Counted from the stretch's first letter, positions 1-9,778 are shown. The stretch: DNA of 64,000 nucleotides from Fodinibacter sp038210185 (GCA_038210185.1 JBBQWX010000002.1:14820-78819); one strand, 5' to 3'. Made by a program: numbers and translations. Notes: a model not told the origin generated them from the letters alone.

Positions 1-165
1 GTCGTCGATGGCCACCCGGCGACCCTACGCCGCGACTGGCGAGCCCTGCAGGTTCGGTCCGGTGTACCCACAGTGACCTATTGGTCGATCTCGGTACGGG
101 CCGGTGTACCCACAGTGACCTATTGGTCGATCTCGGTACGGGCCGGTGTACCGGGAGTGACCTAA
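1..165 (+). CDS. Possible C-terminal end of a gene entering from the left
   Basis: One frame is open from the window edge to a TAA at 163-165, giving about 54 residues. I do not recognise the product. The last 40 residues are encoded by the 42-bp tandem repeat (61-186), and the stop codon falls in the 4-nt centre of the third copy, where TATT has become TAAT. The repeat may therefore have supplied a new 3' end to an upstream gene. The coding case is weak because the other forward frames are also fairly open. Confidence 0.2.
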   Translation, partial: VVDGHPATLRRDWRALQVRSGVPTVTYWSISVRAGVPTVTYWSISVRAGVPGVT

Positions 166-186
166 TGGTCGATCTCGGTACGGCTG
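61..186. repeat. Three tandem copies of a 42-bp palindrome-containing repeat
   Basis: Copies begin at 61, 103 and 145 with an exact 42-bp period. Copies 1 and 2 are identical and copy 3 differs at several bases. Each contains GTGACC, a 4-nt spacer (TATT, TATT, TAAT), then GGTCGA, at 73-88, 115-130 and 157-172. The core matches the palindromes near 17.5 kb, so it belongs to a dispersed family in this genome. Confidence 0.85.
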
Positions 187-239
187 CGCCTGCGGATCGG
201 GGCTGTGGGTAACCCGGCCGTCCCGTCGCCCGGAGTCCC

Positions 240-251
240 TAGAGTGGGCGG
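240..251 (+). promoter_or_regulatory. -10 element for leaderless start at 252
   Basis: TAGAGT at 240-245 is followed by six bases and then GTG at 252. This TANNNT-N6-GTG layout is typical of actinobacterial leaderless mRNAs. No clear -35 is seen. Confidence 0.4.
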
Positions 252-542
252 GTGCCCCTCGGACCCGACCCGGAGCGTGCCCGCACCGCCCTCGCGGAGC
301 TCGACACCCTGCGCGACACCGTGACCGTGGCCGAGGACGACGTGCTCGCCTGCCTCGTCGTCACCGGCGAGCCCGGGCCGCAGCGCGTGCTTGACGACTG
401 GCTCGACCAGGTGGCCGACACGCTGCGGGCCCTCGGCGAGACGGCCGCCGACCTGTCCCCCGTGCTGGCGCGGTACACGGTGACCGGCCCGCCCGCGCCG
501 ACGCCGGTCGAGCGCCCGATCGACGCACCGAGGATGCCGTGA
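252..542 (+). CDS. Small hypothetical protein, first gene of a coupled pair
   Basis: The product is 96 residues and mainly predicted helical (residues 7-75), with a proline-rich tail and no signal peptide or membrane segment. I do not recognise the family. The GTG start is chosen because it sits six bases after a TAGAGT -10 element. The stop overlaps the GTG of the next gene (GTGA at 539-542), so the two are translationally coupled. Size, helical character and pairing recall actinobacterial WXG100-like secreted pairs, but no WxG motif is visible and that link is speculative. Confidence 0.6.
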   Translation: MPLGPDPERARTALAELDTLRDTVTVAEDDVLACLVVTGEPGPQRVLDDWLDQVADTLRALGETAADLSPVLARYTVTGPPAPTPVERPIDAPRMP

Positions 543-1060
543 GCGTCGTGCCGGGTGACCCGGCATCCCTCTCGGCGTGCGCGAGCACGGCGCGCTCGGT
601 GGCGCAGCGGCTGGGCGCGCACTCGACCCGCGTGCGCACGGCATCCGATGGCGTGGGCGATGGCTGGACCGGCCGCACCTCGACGGCCACCCGTCGGCGC
701 GCTGCCCTGCTCGCGGAGTCGGCGGAGGCCACGGCGGCCCAGCTCGACCTGGTCGGCCGGGTGCTTCAGGACCACGCGACCGACCTCGCCGACCTCGTGG
801 CGCGAGCCCGGACGCTCGAGGAGCGGGCCCGGGCCTCCGGGCTGGACGTGCGAGACGGGCGGGTCGAGATCGGCTGGGGCGTCACCGGCACGGCCGACGC
901 GGGCGCCGACCGGGCCCGCGAGCAGGCGCGCGCGGCGCTGCAGGCCGAGCTCGACCTCGTGCTGGCCCAGCACCGGCGGCGTCGCGACTGGGTGCTGGGC
1001 GAGCTGCGCACCTCGAGGACCACCCTGGCCGACCTCTCCCACCGGTTGCGCGGCGGGTGA
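539..1060 (+). CDS. Hypothetical helical protein, second gene of the pair
   Basis: The product is 173 residues, very rich in Ala and Arg, with two long predicted helical stretches (about 10-105 and 128-165) and no transmembrane segment. A GW pair (GDGWTG) lies near residue 42, between the first helices, where WXG100-type proteins carry their turn. That is the only hint of such a fold. It starts at GTG 539, overlapping the previous stop by four bases. Function is unknown. Confidence 0.6.
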   Translation: MSVVPGDPASLSACASTARSVAQRLGAHSTRVRTASDGVGDGWTGRTSTATRRRAALLAESAEATAAQLDLVGRVLQDHATDLADLVARARTLEERARASGLDVRDGRVEIGWGVTGTADAGADRAREQARAALQAELDLVLAQHRRRRDWVLGELRTSRTTLADLSHRLRGG

Positions 1061-1096
1061 GAGGATCGCGTCACCGACCGAGCGAGAGGACGCCCA

Positions 1097-1591
1097 GTGC
1101 GACTGACGACGCGTGAGAAACTGAGCGGGAGCGTGGACGAGGTCCACGCCCTGCTCATCGACCCGGCCTTCCAGGAGGCCAAGTGCGCCGCAACGACGAA
1201 CAACGGCGTCTACACCGTCGAGGTCGGCGGCGGCATCGACGGGCACCGGGTGCGCACCGAGCGGCAGCTCCCGTCCGACGGGCTTGCCGACATGGCGCGC
1301 TCGTTCGTCGGCGAGCACCTCACCGTCATCGAGGTGCTCGACTGGAGCGGGATGGGGCCCGACGGCTCGCGGGCCTCGATGTTCGACATCCACATTAAGG
1401 GCGCGCCGCTCACGGTCAAGGGCACGGTGCGGCTCGAGCCCCACGGCGACGAGACCCTCGAGCTCATCGAGGCCGACCTCAAGGCGAACGTGCCGCTCAT
1501 CGGCAGCAAGCTCGAGCGGGCGGCGGCCGACCCCATCAACGCGGCGATCCGCATCGAGATCGAGCTGATCCGGTCGTGGCTCGCCCGCTGA
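1097..1591 (+). CDS. DUF2505 family protein
   Basis: This 164-residue protein has the pattern of actinobacterial DUF2505 proteins, small START/Bet v1-like domains presumed to bind a hydrophobic ligand. It opens with a strand-helix segment (SVDEVHALLIDPAF) and ends with a long amphipathic helix. No catalytic residues or signal peptide are visible. The GTG start is preceded by a GAGAGGA ribosome-binding site about eight bases upstream. It converges on the dehydrogenase gene, with 25 bases between stops. Family assignment is fairly secure; the ligand is unknown. Confidence 0.75.
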   Translation: MRLTTREKLSGSVDEVHALLIDPAFQEAKCAATTNNGVYTVEVGGGIDGHRVRTERQLPSDGLADMARSFVGEHLTVIEVLDWSGMGPDGSRASMFDIHIKGAPLTVKGTVRLEPHGDETLELIEADLKANVPLIGSKLERAAADPINAAIRIEIELIRSWLAR

Positions 1592-1616
1592 CCCCACCCG
1601 CGACCTCGTGCGAGGC

Positions 1617-3245
<1,629 letters not shown>

Positions 3246-3353
3246 GCGGTGAGGCTCCTCGGTTCCGGTCGCGACGTCGGGATCACCCCCACTCTTGCGC
3301 CCCGCCTTCGCGAGATGCAAGCCGCGGCTGCGGGGCCCGCTCGGATGGAGCGG

Positions 3354-3785
3354 TCAGGGCCGGGCGACGATCGCTCGCACGTCGGCGAGCTCGGTGACGT
3401 CGTACCAGAGGAGGTCGGTCGGCTCGCAGCAGCCGGGGTCCTCGTCGACGTGGAACGAGACGATCCGGCGCCGCTCGACCGGCGCCGAGACCTCGACCCG
3501 TGACGGCACGTCGGGATCGGCCGGGAACGCGACGGCGGTCGCGTCGACGTCCGCCGCCGCGATGACCCGACGGCGGGGCGCGGCCCCGGGCGGTGCGATG
3601 GCCTCCTCGGTGGCCGCGACCCACGCCGCGTGCTCGAGCTCCTCCTCGTCGGTGACCAGCCCCGGCTTGCCCAGCGCCGGGGTCACGGCGTGGGCCGGCC
3701 GCGGGATAGGGCGAAGAGCCATGCCATCGGCCAGTGCCCTGAGGTCGGCAGGGGTGATCGGGAGGTAGACCCGGGTGAGCGGCAT
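3354..3785 (-). CDS. DUF6912-like conserved hypothetical protein
   Basis: The 143-residue protein begins MPLTRVYLPITPADL, the N-terminal pattern of a small actinobacterial family I recall as DUF6912. It continues with strand-rich segments and a C-terminal WYDVTELADV stretch. There is no signal peptide or membrane segment, and function is unknown. The ATG at 3785 is chosen because the family motif starts there and a GAGAGGAGCAGG stretch lies just upstream. It lies between pruA and the acyltransferase gene, all on the minus strand. Confidence 0.65.
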   Translation of the reverse strand: MPLTRVYLPITPADLRALADGMALRPIPRPAHAVTPALGKPGLVTDEEELEHAAWVAATEEAIAPPGAAPRRRVIAAADVDATAVAFPADPDVPSRVEVSAPVERRRIVSFHVDEDPGCCEPTDLLWYDVTELADVRAIVARP

Positions 3786-3831
3786 ACCTGCTCCTCTCTG
3801 TGGTCGATGAAGCCGGTCCTGGTGACCGTGG

Positions 3832-5262
3832 TCAGCGGGAGCCGACGCGCGGGGCGTCGAGCAGCTCGTGCAGGGCATCGACGACGCCGCGGCCGAGCAC
3901 GTCGGCGTCGGGCATGGCGTCGCGGTCTGCGTACAGACCGTAGTAGACGCCGCCGTCGTAGGAGGTCAGCCCGATCGAGAGGGCCTGCTCGCGGCCGAGC
4001 GGCGTCACCGGGTAGGTCGAGACCATCCTGGCGCCCGCCGCGTAGAGCGGTGTCTGCGGGCCGGGGACGTTGGTGATGACGACGTTGTAGAGGCGGCGCG
4101 ACACCATGCCGCCGAGCCGGGCACCGAGGGCGTGCATCGTCGGCGGGGCGAACCCGCCCAGGCCCGACAGGGTGTCGGCCGACACCGCCCGACTGGAGCC
4201 GCCCTCCATCTGCTGGCGCATCGAGAAGGCGATCTGGTGCAGGCGCATCGACGGTGCCGGCTCCCCCACGGGCAGGTCGACGAAGCACGCCGTGACCTGG
4301 GACCCCGTCGGCGGGTCGTTGCCGTCGTGCACTGACACGGGCACCATCGCGCGGATCGTCGTGCCGGGGTAGACCGACTCTCCGCGGGTGAGCAGCCACG
4401 ACCGGAACGCCCCGGCGATGGTGGCGAGGATGACGTCGTTGACGGTCACCTCGTCGGCGAAGGAGCCGCGGCCCAGGCGAGTGCGAACCTTGCGGTAGTC
4501 CTCGAGGTCGGTGCCGATCATCACGTAGCGCCGGGCCCGGCCGACCGGCGCGTTGAGCGGCGACTCCGGCGCGGGCCGGGCCGAGAACCGGGCCAGCGTG
4601 GAGATGACGCCACCGGCAACCGAGGCCACCTTGCCGAAGGCCTTGGTGACGTCGGCGACCCCGTGCTGCACGGTCTCGACCACCTGGCTCGGGGTGCGCG
4701 CCGCCTCGCTGAGTGCAGCGACGACGAGCTCGGCCCCGCTGGGCTCGGCGCGGGCGCGCCAGGTCGTGAGCACGCCCTCGCTGGCCGTGGGGTTGCCGTC
4801 GACGAGCACGTTGCCGATGTCGACGGAGCTGACGCCGTCGACCAGGCTGTGGTGGGTCTTGGTGATGATCGCGAACCGGTTCTCGGCCAGGCCCTCGACG
4901 AGGTAGACCTCCCACATCGGGCGGGAACGGTCGAGCGGGCGCGGCTGGATGCGGGCGACGAGCTCCTCGAGCTGCTCGTCCGAACCGGGCCGCGGGAGGG
5001 CGCTACGGCGCACGTGGTAGGTCATGTCGAAGTGCGTGTCGTCGACCCACACGGGGTTCGCGAGGCTGCCGGGCACCATCTTGATCCGCTGTCGGTAGCG
5101 GGGAACATGGGCGATGCGCTGGCTGATCAGCGTCACGAGGCTCTCGTAGTCGAACCCTCCAGACGGGGCGTTGAAGACCATGACCGAGCCCACGTGCATC
5201 GGCGTCGCCGCGTCCTCGAGGTTCAGGAAGGAGGTGTCGAGGGAGCTGAGCCGTTCTGCCAC
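3832..5262 (-). CDS. Wax ester synthase/diacylglycerol acyltransferase (WS/DGAT) family
   Basis: WS/DGAT enzymes transfer an acyl group from acyl-CoA to diacylglycerol or a long-chain alcohol, forming storage lipid at the membrane. The 476-residue length is normal. The catalytic HHxxxDG motif is present (H137, H138 and D142 in HHSLVDG) after the usual N-terminus (LSSLDTSFLNLED). The C-terminal WS/DGAT domain contains the conserved NVVITNVPGP block. Substrate preference cannot be read from sequence. It starts at GTG 5262, 12 bases after the stop of the upstream ATPase gene. Confidence 0.9.
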   Translation of the reverse strand: MAERLSSLDTSFLNLEDAATPMHVGSVMVFNAPSGGFDYESLVTLISQRIAHVPRYRQRIKMVPGSLANPVWVDDTHFDMTYHVRRSALPRPGSDEQLEELVARIQPRPLDRSRPMWEVYLVEGLAENRFAIITKTHHSLVDGVSSVDIGNVLVDGNPTASEGVLTTWRARAEPSGAELVVAALSEAARTPSQVVETVQHGVADVTKAFGKVASVAGGVISTLARFSARPAPESPLNAPVGRARRYVMIGTDLEDYRKVRTRLGRGSFADEVTVNDVILATIAGAFRSWLLTRGESVYPGTTIRAMVPVSVHDGNDPPTGSQVTACFVDLPVGEPAPSMRLHQIAFSMRQQMEGGSSRAVSADTLSGLGGFAPPTMHALGARLGGMVSRRLYNVVITNVPGPQTPLYAAGARMVSTYPVTPLGREQALSIGLTSYDGGVYYGLYADRDAMPDADVLGRGVVDALHELLDAPRVGSR

Positions 5263-5274
5263 GGGCCCATCGTG

Positions 5275-6645
5275 TCAGACCGTGGGCCGGGTCAGAGGAA
5301 CCGGGTGACGAGGGCGCGCCCCGGCACCCTCGTTTCCTCGCTGTCCGATCCCGGATGCCGTCCGCCGCCGGCCGCCGCTGGGCGCCGACGCGCGCGGGTC
5401 GAGCTCGGCAGCGAGCTCGGCCAGAGCCGTCGTGAGCTCGGCCCTCGGAGCCACCTCGACGAGCGAGCGCCCGGCGAGCAGGGCCGCGTCGCACTCGTGC
5501 GGCGCCCACGGGAGGAAACGCACGGCATCCATGCCGGCGAACCGGGCCAGGACATCGGCGATGGCACGCTCGGGCCGGCGGCCCGCCACCGAGGCACGCA
5601 CCTTGGTGACCACGACCAGGGGTCGCGGAGAGGGCAGCACGGCGACGTCCTGGACCGCGCGGACGAGGCGCTGCAACCCCACGGGGTCGGCGGCTCCGAC
5701 CACGACGAGGTGGTCGGCCGCCTCGAGCGCGGTGAGGGTGGCGGCGTTGCGGCGTGGTGCGGCGGTGTCGTAGCTCAGCTCCTCGTCGTCCTCGACGGCG
5801 AAGCCGACGTCGACGACCACGTGGTCGACGACCCCTCGGGCCAGGCGCAGCACGTCCTCGACCGCCGCACTGCGCAGCTCGGGCCACCGGTCGGCCCGCG
5901 GCAGGCCGGTGAGCACCCGCAGGCCGGGCACCACCTCGGGTGCGAGGCGGGCCAACCCCGGCATGTCGAGGGTGCCCTGCTCGGAGGCCCGGGCCGCCGC
6001 TGCCACCCCCGGCGCCTCGTCGACCAGACCCAGCACCTGCGCCACGCTCGCTCCCCAGGTGTCGAGGTCCACGAGCAGGGTGCGCACCCCCGCGGCGGCC
6101 AGCGATGCAGCGAGGGTCACGGCGACGGTGGTGCGGCCGGGGGCGCCGGTGGGCCCCCAGACGACCGTGAGCGGGGTGAGGACCGGCGCCTCGTCGTGCT
6201 GCTCGTGGACAGCGTCACCTCCCGGCGCCGCGTGGTCGGCCGTGGACGTCGGAACCGTAGCGGGCGCGTCGTTCGAGGGCAGCGCCGTGGTGCTGGCACC
6301 GGCGAGCGCCACGAGGGCGGTCGCCACGTGGGGCGCGGCATCGCCCGGGCGCAGGATCGTCGCGACCCCGAGCTGCCGCAGGCGGCGCTCGCCCTCGTCG
6401 TCACCGGTCGCCACGAGGCCGGCCACCCGCACGCCGTGACCCGCGAGGTGCCGCAGCGCGTCGCGGTCGAGGCCGCGCAGGTCCGGGGAGACCACCGCCA
6501 CCCGGGCGACCCCGACCGCCCCCGCCGAGAGCAGCTCGGCGACGTCGGCGCAGCGCCGTACCAGCGTGACGTCGGGCGCGTCCTCGAGCACCCGCACGAA
6601 CTGGGACTCCAGGCCATGGGTCACCGCGGTGAGGACGCTCGTCAC
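5275..6645 (-). CDS. CpaE/MinD-like ATPase with variant Walker A
   Basis: The 456-residue protein has a receiver-like N-terminus (about 1-110), a linker, and a MinD/ParA-type ATPase domain from about residue 165. The P-loop reads GPTGAPGRTT: the usual final Lys is Arg and the signature KGG is absent. A Walker B-like LLVDLDTWG follows. Related proteins localise Tad pilus machinery, but nucleotide binding here is uncertain. The GTG start at 6645 overlaps the upstream SAF gene stop (GTGA), which supports a two-gene unit. Confidence 0.75.
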   Translation of the reverse strand: MTSVLTAVTHGLESQFVRVLEDAPDVTLVRRCADVAELLSAGAVGVARVAVVSPDLRGLDRDALRHLAGHGVRVAGLVATGDDEGERRLRQLGVATILRPGDAAPHVATALVALAGASTTALPSNDAPATVPTSTADHAAPGGDAVHEQHDEAPVLTPLTVVWGPTGAPGRTTVAVTLAASLAAAGVRTLLVDLDTWGASVAQVLGLVDEAPGVAAAARASEQGTLDMPGLARLAPEVVPGLRVLTGLPRADRWPELRSAAVEDVLRLARGVVDHVVVDVGFAVEDDEELSYDTAAPRRNAATLTALEAADHLVVVGAADPVGLQRLVRAVQDVAVLPSPRPLVVVTKVRASVAGRRPERAIADVLARFAGMDAVRFLPWAPHECDAALLAGRSLVEVAPRAELTTALAELAAELDPRASAPSGGRRRTASGIGQRGNEGAGARPRHPVPLTRPTV

Positions 6646-7313
6646 GACGAGGCCGCCGACACTCCACCAGGCACCGGAACCAGGGTGATCCGCGCGCCGA
6701 CGTCGACGTCGGCGACCACGTCTCGCACCGCGTCGCGCGGCACCATGACGTGCACCGCCCTGGTCTGGGCGGACCCGCCGAGCACGCCGTCCTCGTCGGC
6801 CACCCGCACGACCGAGACCGCCTCGAGGGCCCGCTCGGGGCCGGCGTAGCTGGGCAGGCCCACGGCAGTGCCCTCCTTCGGGCGGTTGACGTAGACGTCG
6901 ACGACCGACCCGGCCGAGATGGCTGCCGCCGAGGTGGCGTCGACGAGCAGCGCGACCTGCTGCACGTCGACCGCCGCACCCGAGCCCACCCCGGACAGCG
7001 GGATGAGCTCGCCGGGGCGCATCGCGCGCAGCGACCACGTGTCGTCGGCCAGCGGCCGATCGGCGGGGAGGTAGCCCGCCGCTCCGTCGCCGAGCAGCAC
7101 GTCGACCCGCACCACGTCGGCCTCGGTGACCCGCTGGCCGGGAGCGAGCACGCTCTTCGCGGCGTACACCGGCACCCGGTCGTCGGCGCGGGCGACGACG
7201 AGGGACCCCAGGACGGTGGAGACGAGCACGAGGAGCAGCCCGACGAGCAGCCTCGAGTCGCGCCAGGACGGGGCACGCAGCCGTGACGCGGTGGGTGCGG
7301 GTAGGTCGCTCAT
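6642..7313 (-). CDS. SAF-domain membrane protein (CpaB/FlgA-like)
   Basis: The 223-residue protein has a short Arg-containing N-terminus, one transmembrane helix (about 22-43, LLVGLLLVLVSTVLGSLVVA) and an extracytoplasmic SAF domain starting PVYAAKSVLAPGQ. SAF domains occur in CpaB, which helps assemble Flp pili, and in FlgA. A second, longer CpaB lies in the tad operon at 33.2 kb, so this is a paralogue. It is translationally coupled to the CpaE-like ATPase downstream. Confidence 0.8.
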   Translation of the reverse strand: MSDLPAPTASRLRAPSWRDSRLLVGLLLVLVSTVLGSLVVARADDRVPVYAAKSVLAPGQRVTEADVVRVDVLLGDGAAGYLPADRPLADDTWSLRAMRPGELIPLSGVGSGAAVDVQQVALLVDATSAAAISAGSVVDVYVNRPKEGTAVGLPSYAGPERALEAVSVVRVADEDGVLGGSAQTRAVHVMVPRDAVRDVVADVDVGARITLVPVPGGVSAASS

Positions 7314-7403
7314 GCCGCCCGATTCTGGTCGAGGATGCCGTCCTCCGCCTCCGGAGGAGCGCCGGCTGTGGACGACCGAGGCCGGCGCCACGCCTGTGGA
7401 TGG

Positions 7404-7415
7404 CACACTGACGAC
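7404..7415 (+). promoter_or_regulatory. Candidate -10 for leaderless HTH gene
   Basis: CACACT at 7404-7409 is followed by GACGAC and then GTG 7416. Spacing fits a leaderless promoter, but the hexamer is imperfect and no -35 is evident. Confidence 0.3.
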
Positions 7416-7658
7416 GTGGCCCGCCGCTTCATCCCGCTCACCGAGGTGTCCGAGATCCTCGACGTCTCCGCGGCCCAGGCGTACGCCCTCGTGCGAAGCG
7501 GCGAGCTGCCGGCGATCAAGGTGGGTGGGCGCGGCCAGTGGCGCGTCGAGACCGTCGAGCTCGAGGCCTACATCCAGCGGATGTACGCCGAGACCCGCGA
7601 CCTGGTCACGACCAGGTCGGAACCCGGCGACCAGGACGCCAAGGGAGCCGTCGGCTGA
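7416..7658 (+). CDS. Small MerR/excisionase-type HTH protein (BldC-like)
   Basis: This 80-residue protein is essentially one winged helix-turn-helix: RFIPLTEVSEILDVSAAQAY forms the first helices and VGGRGQWRVETVELEAYI is the wing and closing helix. This matches BldC/excisionase-family DNA-binding proteins, small actinobacterial developmental or phage regulators. GTG 7416 is chosen over a longer in-frame start because homologues begin there and a -10-like hexamer lies six bases upstream. It is divergent from the SAF/CpaE-like pair, which it could regulate. That is inference. Confidence 0.8.
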   Translation: MARRFIPLTEVSEILDVSAAQAYALVRSGELPAIKVGGRGQWRVETVELEAYIQRMYAETRDLVTTRSEPGDQDAKGAVG

Positions 7659-7803
7659 CCCGTGCCGTCGGTGTGGCCCGGCCGGGGGTGGAGACGCGAC
7701 CCCGAGGTGGCGAGGATCGGGCGGTGCCTGGTTCCAGGGCCGGCTCCGACCGATAGGCACCCCTCGTCGGCCGTCCGCGCCCGGCTCTGGGCGCCTCGCG
7801 CCG

Positions 7804-8352
7804 TCAGCGTCGCGACTCGACCGTGACGACGGCCGCGAAGGGCACGGTGGCCACGGCCCGGACGTTCTCCCGTCGCCGAGGCAGTCCTTCCAGGTGCTCG
7901 GCGAGGTCGAGGTGGTCGGCCCCCACCGCGTCGATCGTCCCCAGCAGGCGCGGCCCACCCCCGGTCAGCGTCAACACCACGGTGGCCCGGTCACGGGACA
8001 GCGCGCGCAGCGCGTAGCCGAGTCCGAACCGGCGGGCGCTCCGTGCCGGCGCCGACTGCGGCGCGAGCGACCGCAACGTCACCACGCGGGCCAACGGCAC
8101 GAGCACTTCGTGACCGTCGCCGGCCCGCAGCAGCACCCAGTCCTCACCGAGGTCCGCGAGCTCCCCCTCGACCTGCCGCTCGCCGACCAGGGCGAGCCGA
8201 AGGGGCGTACCGAGTGCCGCGGCGAGGCGTGCCGTGAGGGTGACCAGCGCCCGTTCCCGCCGGGTGCGCTCGGCCACCTCGTCGTCGCGCTCCCGGCGCA
8301 GCTCGGCGGCCAGCTGGCCCTCGAGGTCAGCGAAGAGCCCTTCCCACCTCAT
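7804..8352 (-). CDS. Conserved hypothetical protein
   Basis: The 182-residue protein has an N-terminal helix rich in Glu and Arg (about 5-30) followed by two similar small beta segments (VEGELADLGEDWVLLRAG and LLGTIDAVGADHLDLAEH). The repeat suggests two SH3- or Hfq-like barrels. I do not recognise a named family. ATG 8352 is preferred because TAGGCT lies exactly six bases upstream, placing the transcription start at this codon; a GTG two codons earlier is also possible. It is divergent from the LysM gene. Confidence 0.65.
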   Translation of the reverse strand: MRWEGLFADLEGQLAAELRRERDDEVAERTRRERALVTLTARLAAALGTPLRLALVGERQVEGELADLGEDWVLLRAGDGHEVLVPLARVVTLRSLAPQSAPARSARRFGLGYALRALSRDRATVVLTLTGGGPRLLGTIDAVGADHLDLAEHLEGLPRRRENVRAVATVPFAAVVTVESRR

Positions 8353-8364
8353 GTCCACAGCCTA
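8353..8364 (-). promoter_or_regulatory. -10 element of leaderless promoter for the gene starting at 8352
   Basis: On the minus strand TAGGCT (8359-8364) is followed by GTGGAC and ATG. It lies back to back with the promoter of the LysM gene. Confidence 0.5.
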
Positions 8365-8375
8365 GGCCGCTCTGG

Positions 8376-8411
8376 TTGCCGGCGTCGGGGCCACGGTCTA
8401 GGGTCAAACAC
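8376..8411 (+). promoter_or_regulatory. Well-formed leaderless promoter of the LysM gene
   Basis: TTGCCG (-35, 8376-8381), a 17-bp spacer, TAGGGT (-10, 8399-8404) and seven bases lead directly to ATG 8412. This is the best-formed housekeeping-type promoter noticed in the window, and it implies an mRNA with essentially no 5' UTR. Confidence 0.65.
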
Positions 8412-9236
8412 ATGCAAACGCCATCAAACGCCATCCAACGTGCCCGACTGGTCGGGTGTGCAGGCCTGGTCCTGGGCGGCGTGGTGCTGCTCGTCCCGTT
8501 GTTGTGGCGGATCACGGACCAGGTCGGCGCCGCAGCCGGCGCGGGGGCTCCCGTGCGGCCCGACGAAGCGCTGTCGGCGGTCGTGGCCGCGGCTGCACTG
8601 GTGGGGGTCACGTGGCTGGCGGGAAGCGTCCTGCTCGAGGTGGTCAGCCTCGTGCCCGGCACCCTGGGCCGCAGCGCTGCTCGCGCCGCCGAGGTGGTCA
8701 CCCCGCGGCTGGTCCGCCGCGCGGCCGGGGCCCTGCTCGGCATCGGGGTCGTCGCCGGCCTGGCTCCGGGAGCGTCGGTGGCCGCGCCGACGGTCTCGGT
8801 GGCGGCTGACGTGGCCACCGTCCGCCCGCCCCTGCCCGACCCCGGCCTCACCCCCCTCCCCGACCCCGGATGGGCGCCCGGCACGGGCACGGCGCCGGCG
8901 ACCGCACCGGAACGACGGCCCGCCCCGGTGTCGTCGCCGGCTCCCGCCCCGGGATGGGTGCCCACCCGGCCCGCCGTCCGTACCCATCCCGACGTGCGCG
9001 TGCTCAGCCCCTCACCCCGCTCGGGCCGGGCCGCACCCCCGACCGAGGTGGTCGTGCGTCGCGGGGACTCCCTGTGGTCCATCGCCGCACGACACCTCGG
9101 GCTGGACGCCTCGGAGGCCGAGGTCGCGCGCGCGTGGCCTGCCTGGTTCGACGCCAACCGCGAGGTCGTGGGCGACGACCCCGACCTCCTGCTGCCCGGC
9201 CAGGTGCTGCATCCTCCCCCGAGGTCGGCGGCATGA
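8412..9236 (+). CDS. LysM-domain membrane protein
   Basis: The 274-residue protein has hydrophobic segments at about 14-38 and 55-80 and another near 100-120. A long Pro-rich linker follows (130-205), then one C-terminal LysM domain (about 213-265, beginning VVRRGDSLWSIAARHLG). LysM binds N-acetylglucosamine polymers, so the tail probably contacts peptidoglycan outside the membrane. ATG 8412 is supported by the promoter seven bases upstream. Its stop overlaps the next ATG (ATGA). Confidence 0.82.
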   Translation: MQTPSNAIQRARLVGCAGLVLGGVVLLVPLLWRITDQVGAAAGAGAPVRPDEALSAVVAAAALVGVTWLAGSVLLEVVSLVPGTLGRSAARAAEVVTPRLVRRAAGALLGIGVVAGLAPGASVAAPTVSVAADVATVRPPLPDPGLTPLPDPGWAPGTGTAPATAPERRPAPVSSPAPAPGWVPTRPAVRTHPDVRVLSPSPRSGRAAPPTEVVVRRGDSLWSIAARHLGLDASEAEVARAWPAWFDANREVVGDDPDLLLPGQVLHPPPRSAA

Positions 9237-9778
9237 GCGGCGGCGTCCTGCACGTCGCGCCCCCCAGCCGGCCGTTGCCGCCGCCGATCTCCCTCGAAGA
9301 GGCCATTCGGGAGTCCAGGCAGGCGACTGCGGCCCGCGAGGGCCACGCCGCCGGCTACGTGCAGGACACGCTGGCCGTCGACTTCGCCGCCGCGTCCGAC
9401 GAGCAGTACTTCGGCCCCCAGCGCACGCTGAGCAACGCCCTCCCCGACCCCGGCGTGTGGGCCGGCCGCATCACCCTGGCCCTGCTCGAGGTGATGATGG
9501 GCGTGCGCCCGGCTCCCCAGGTGCTGCGCTGGACCGCTCCTGAGGTGTATGCCGTCGTGGCCCGGCGCAGCGCGCTGGTCGCCCGCCGGGTGGCGGAGGG
9601 CCGCGCGCCACGCACCCGGCCACGGCTCCACGTCGTGCGCGTGCGCGTCTGCGAGCCCGCCGACGGGGTGGCCGAGGCCGCGGTCGTGGTTCGCGACGGG
9701 CCGCGGGTGCGCGCTGTCGCCGTGCGGCTCGTCGGGCAGGACGGCAAGTGGCGGGTCAGTGCCCTGCAGGTGGGCTGA
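9233..9778 (+). CDS. Rv3235-like (DUF6459-type) protein
   Basis: The 181-residue cytoplasmic-looking protein has a Pro-rich N-terminus and a C-terminal domain (about 100-181) ending in strands such as VVRDGPRVRAVAVRLVGQDGKWRVSAL. This matches the small actinobacterial Rv3235 family encoded near secA, of unknown function. It overlaps the LysM gene by four bases and is probably translated with it. Its 3' end overlaps the convergent MFS gene by 23 bases. The family call is from memory of the C-terminal pattern and the secA neighbourhood. Confidence 0.65.
   Translation: MSGGVLHVAPPSRPLPPPISLEEAIRESRQATAAREGHAAGYVQDTLAVDFAAASDEQYFGPQRTLSNALPDPGVWAGRITLALLEVMMGVRPAPQVLRWTAPEVYAVVARRSALVARRVAEGRAPRTRPRLHVVRVRVCEPADGVAEAAVVVRDGPRVRAVAVRLVGQDGKWRVSALQVG

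Noticed and set aside
1..90. Resemblance of the left-edge frame to the C-terminus of DNA polymerase III chi (HolC)
   Set aside because: The similarity is a short WRAL...TYW pattern; HolC is not expected in actinobacteria and part of the match is repeat-encoded.
252..1060. ESX/WXG100 secreted pair
   Set aside because: Size and coupling fit, but no clear WxG motif or C-terminal secretion signal (YxxxD/E) is visible, so the genes are left as hypothetical.
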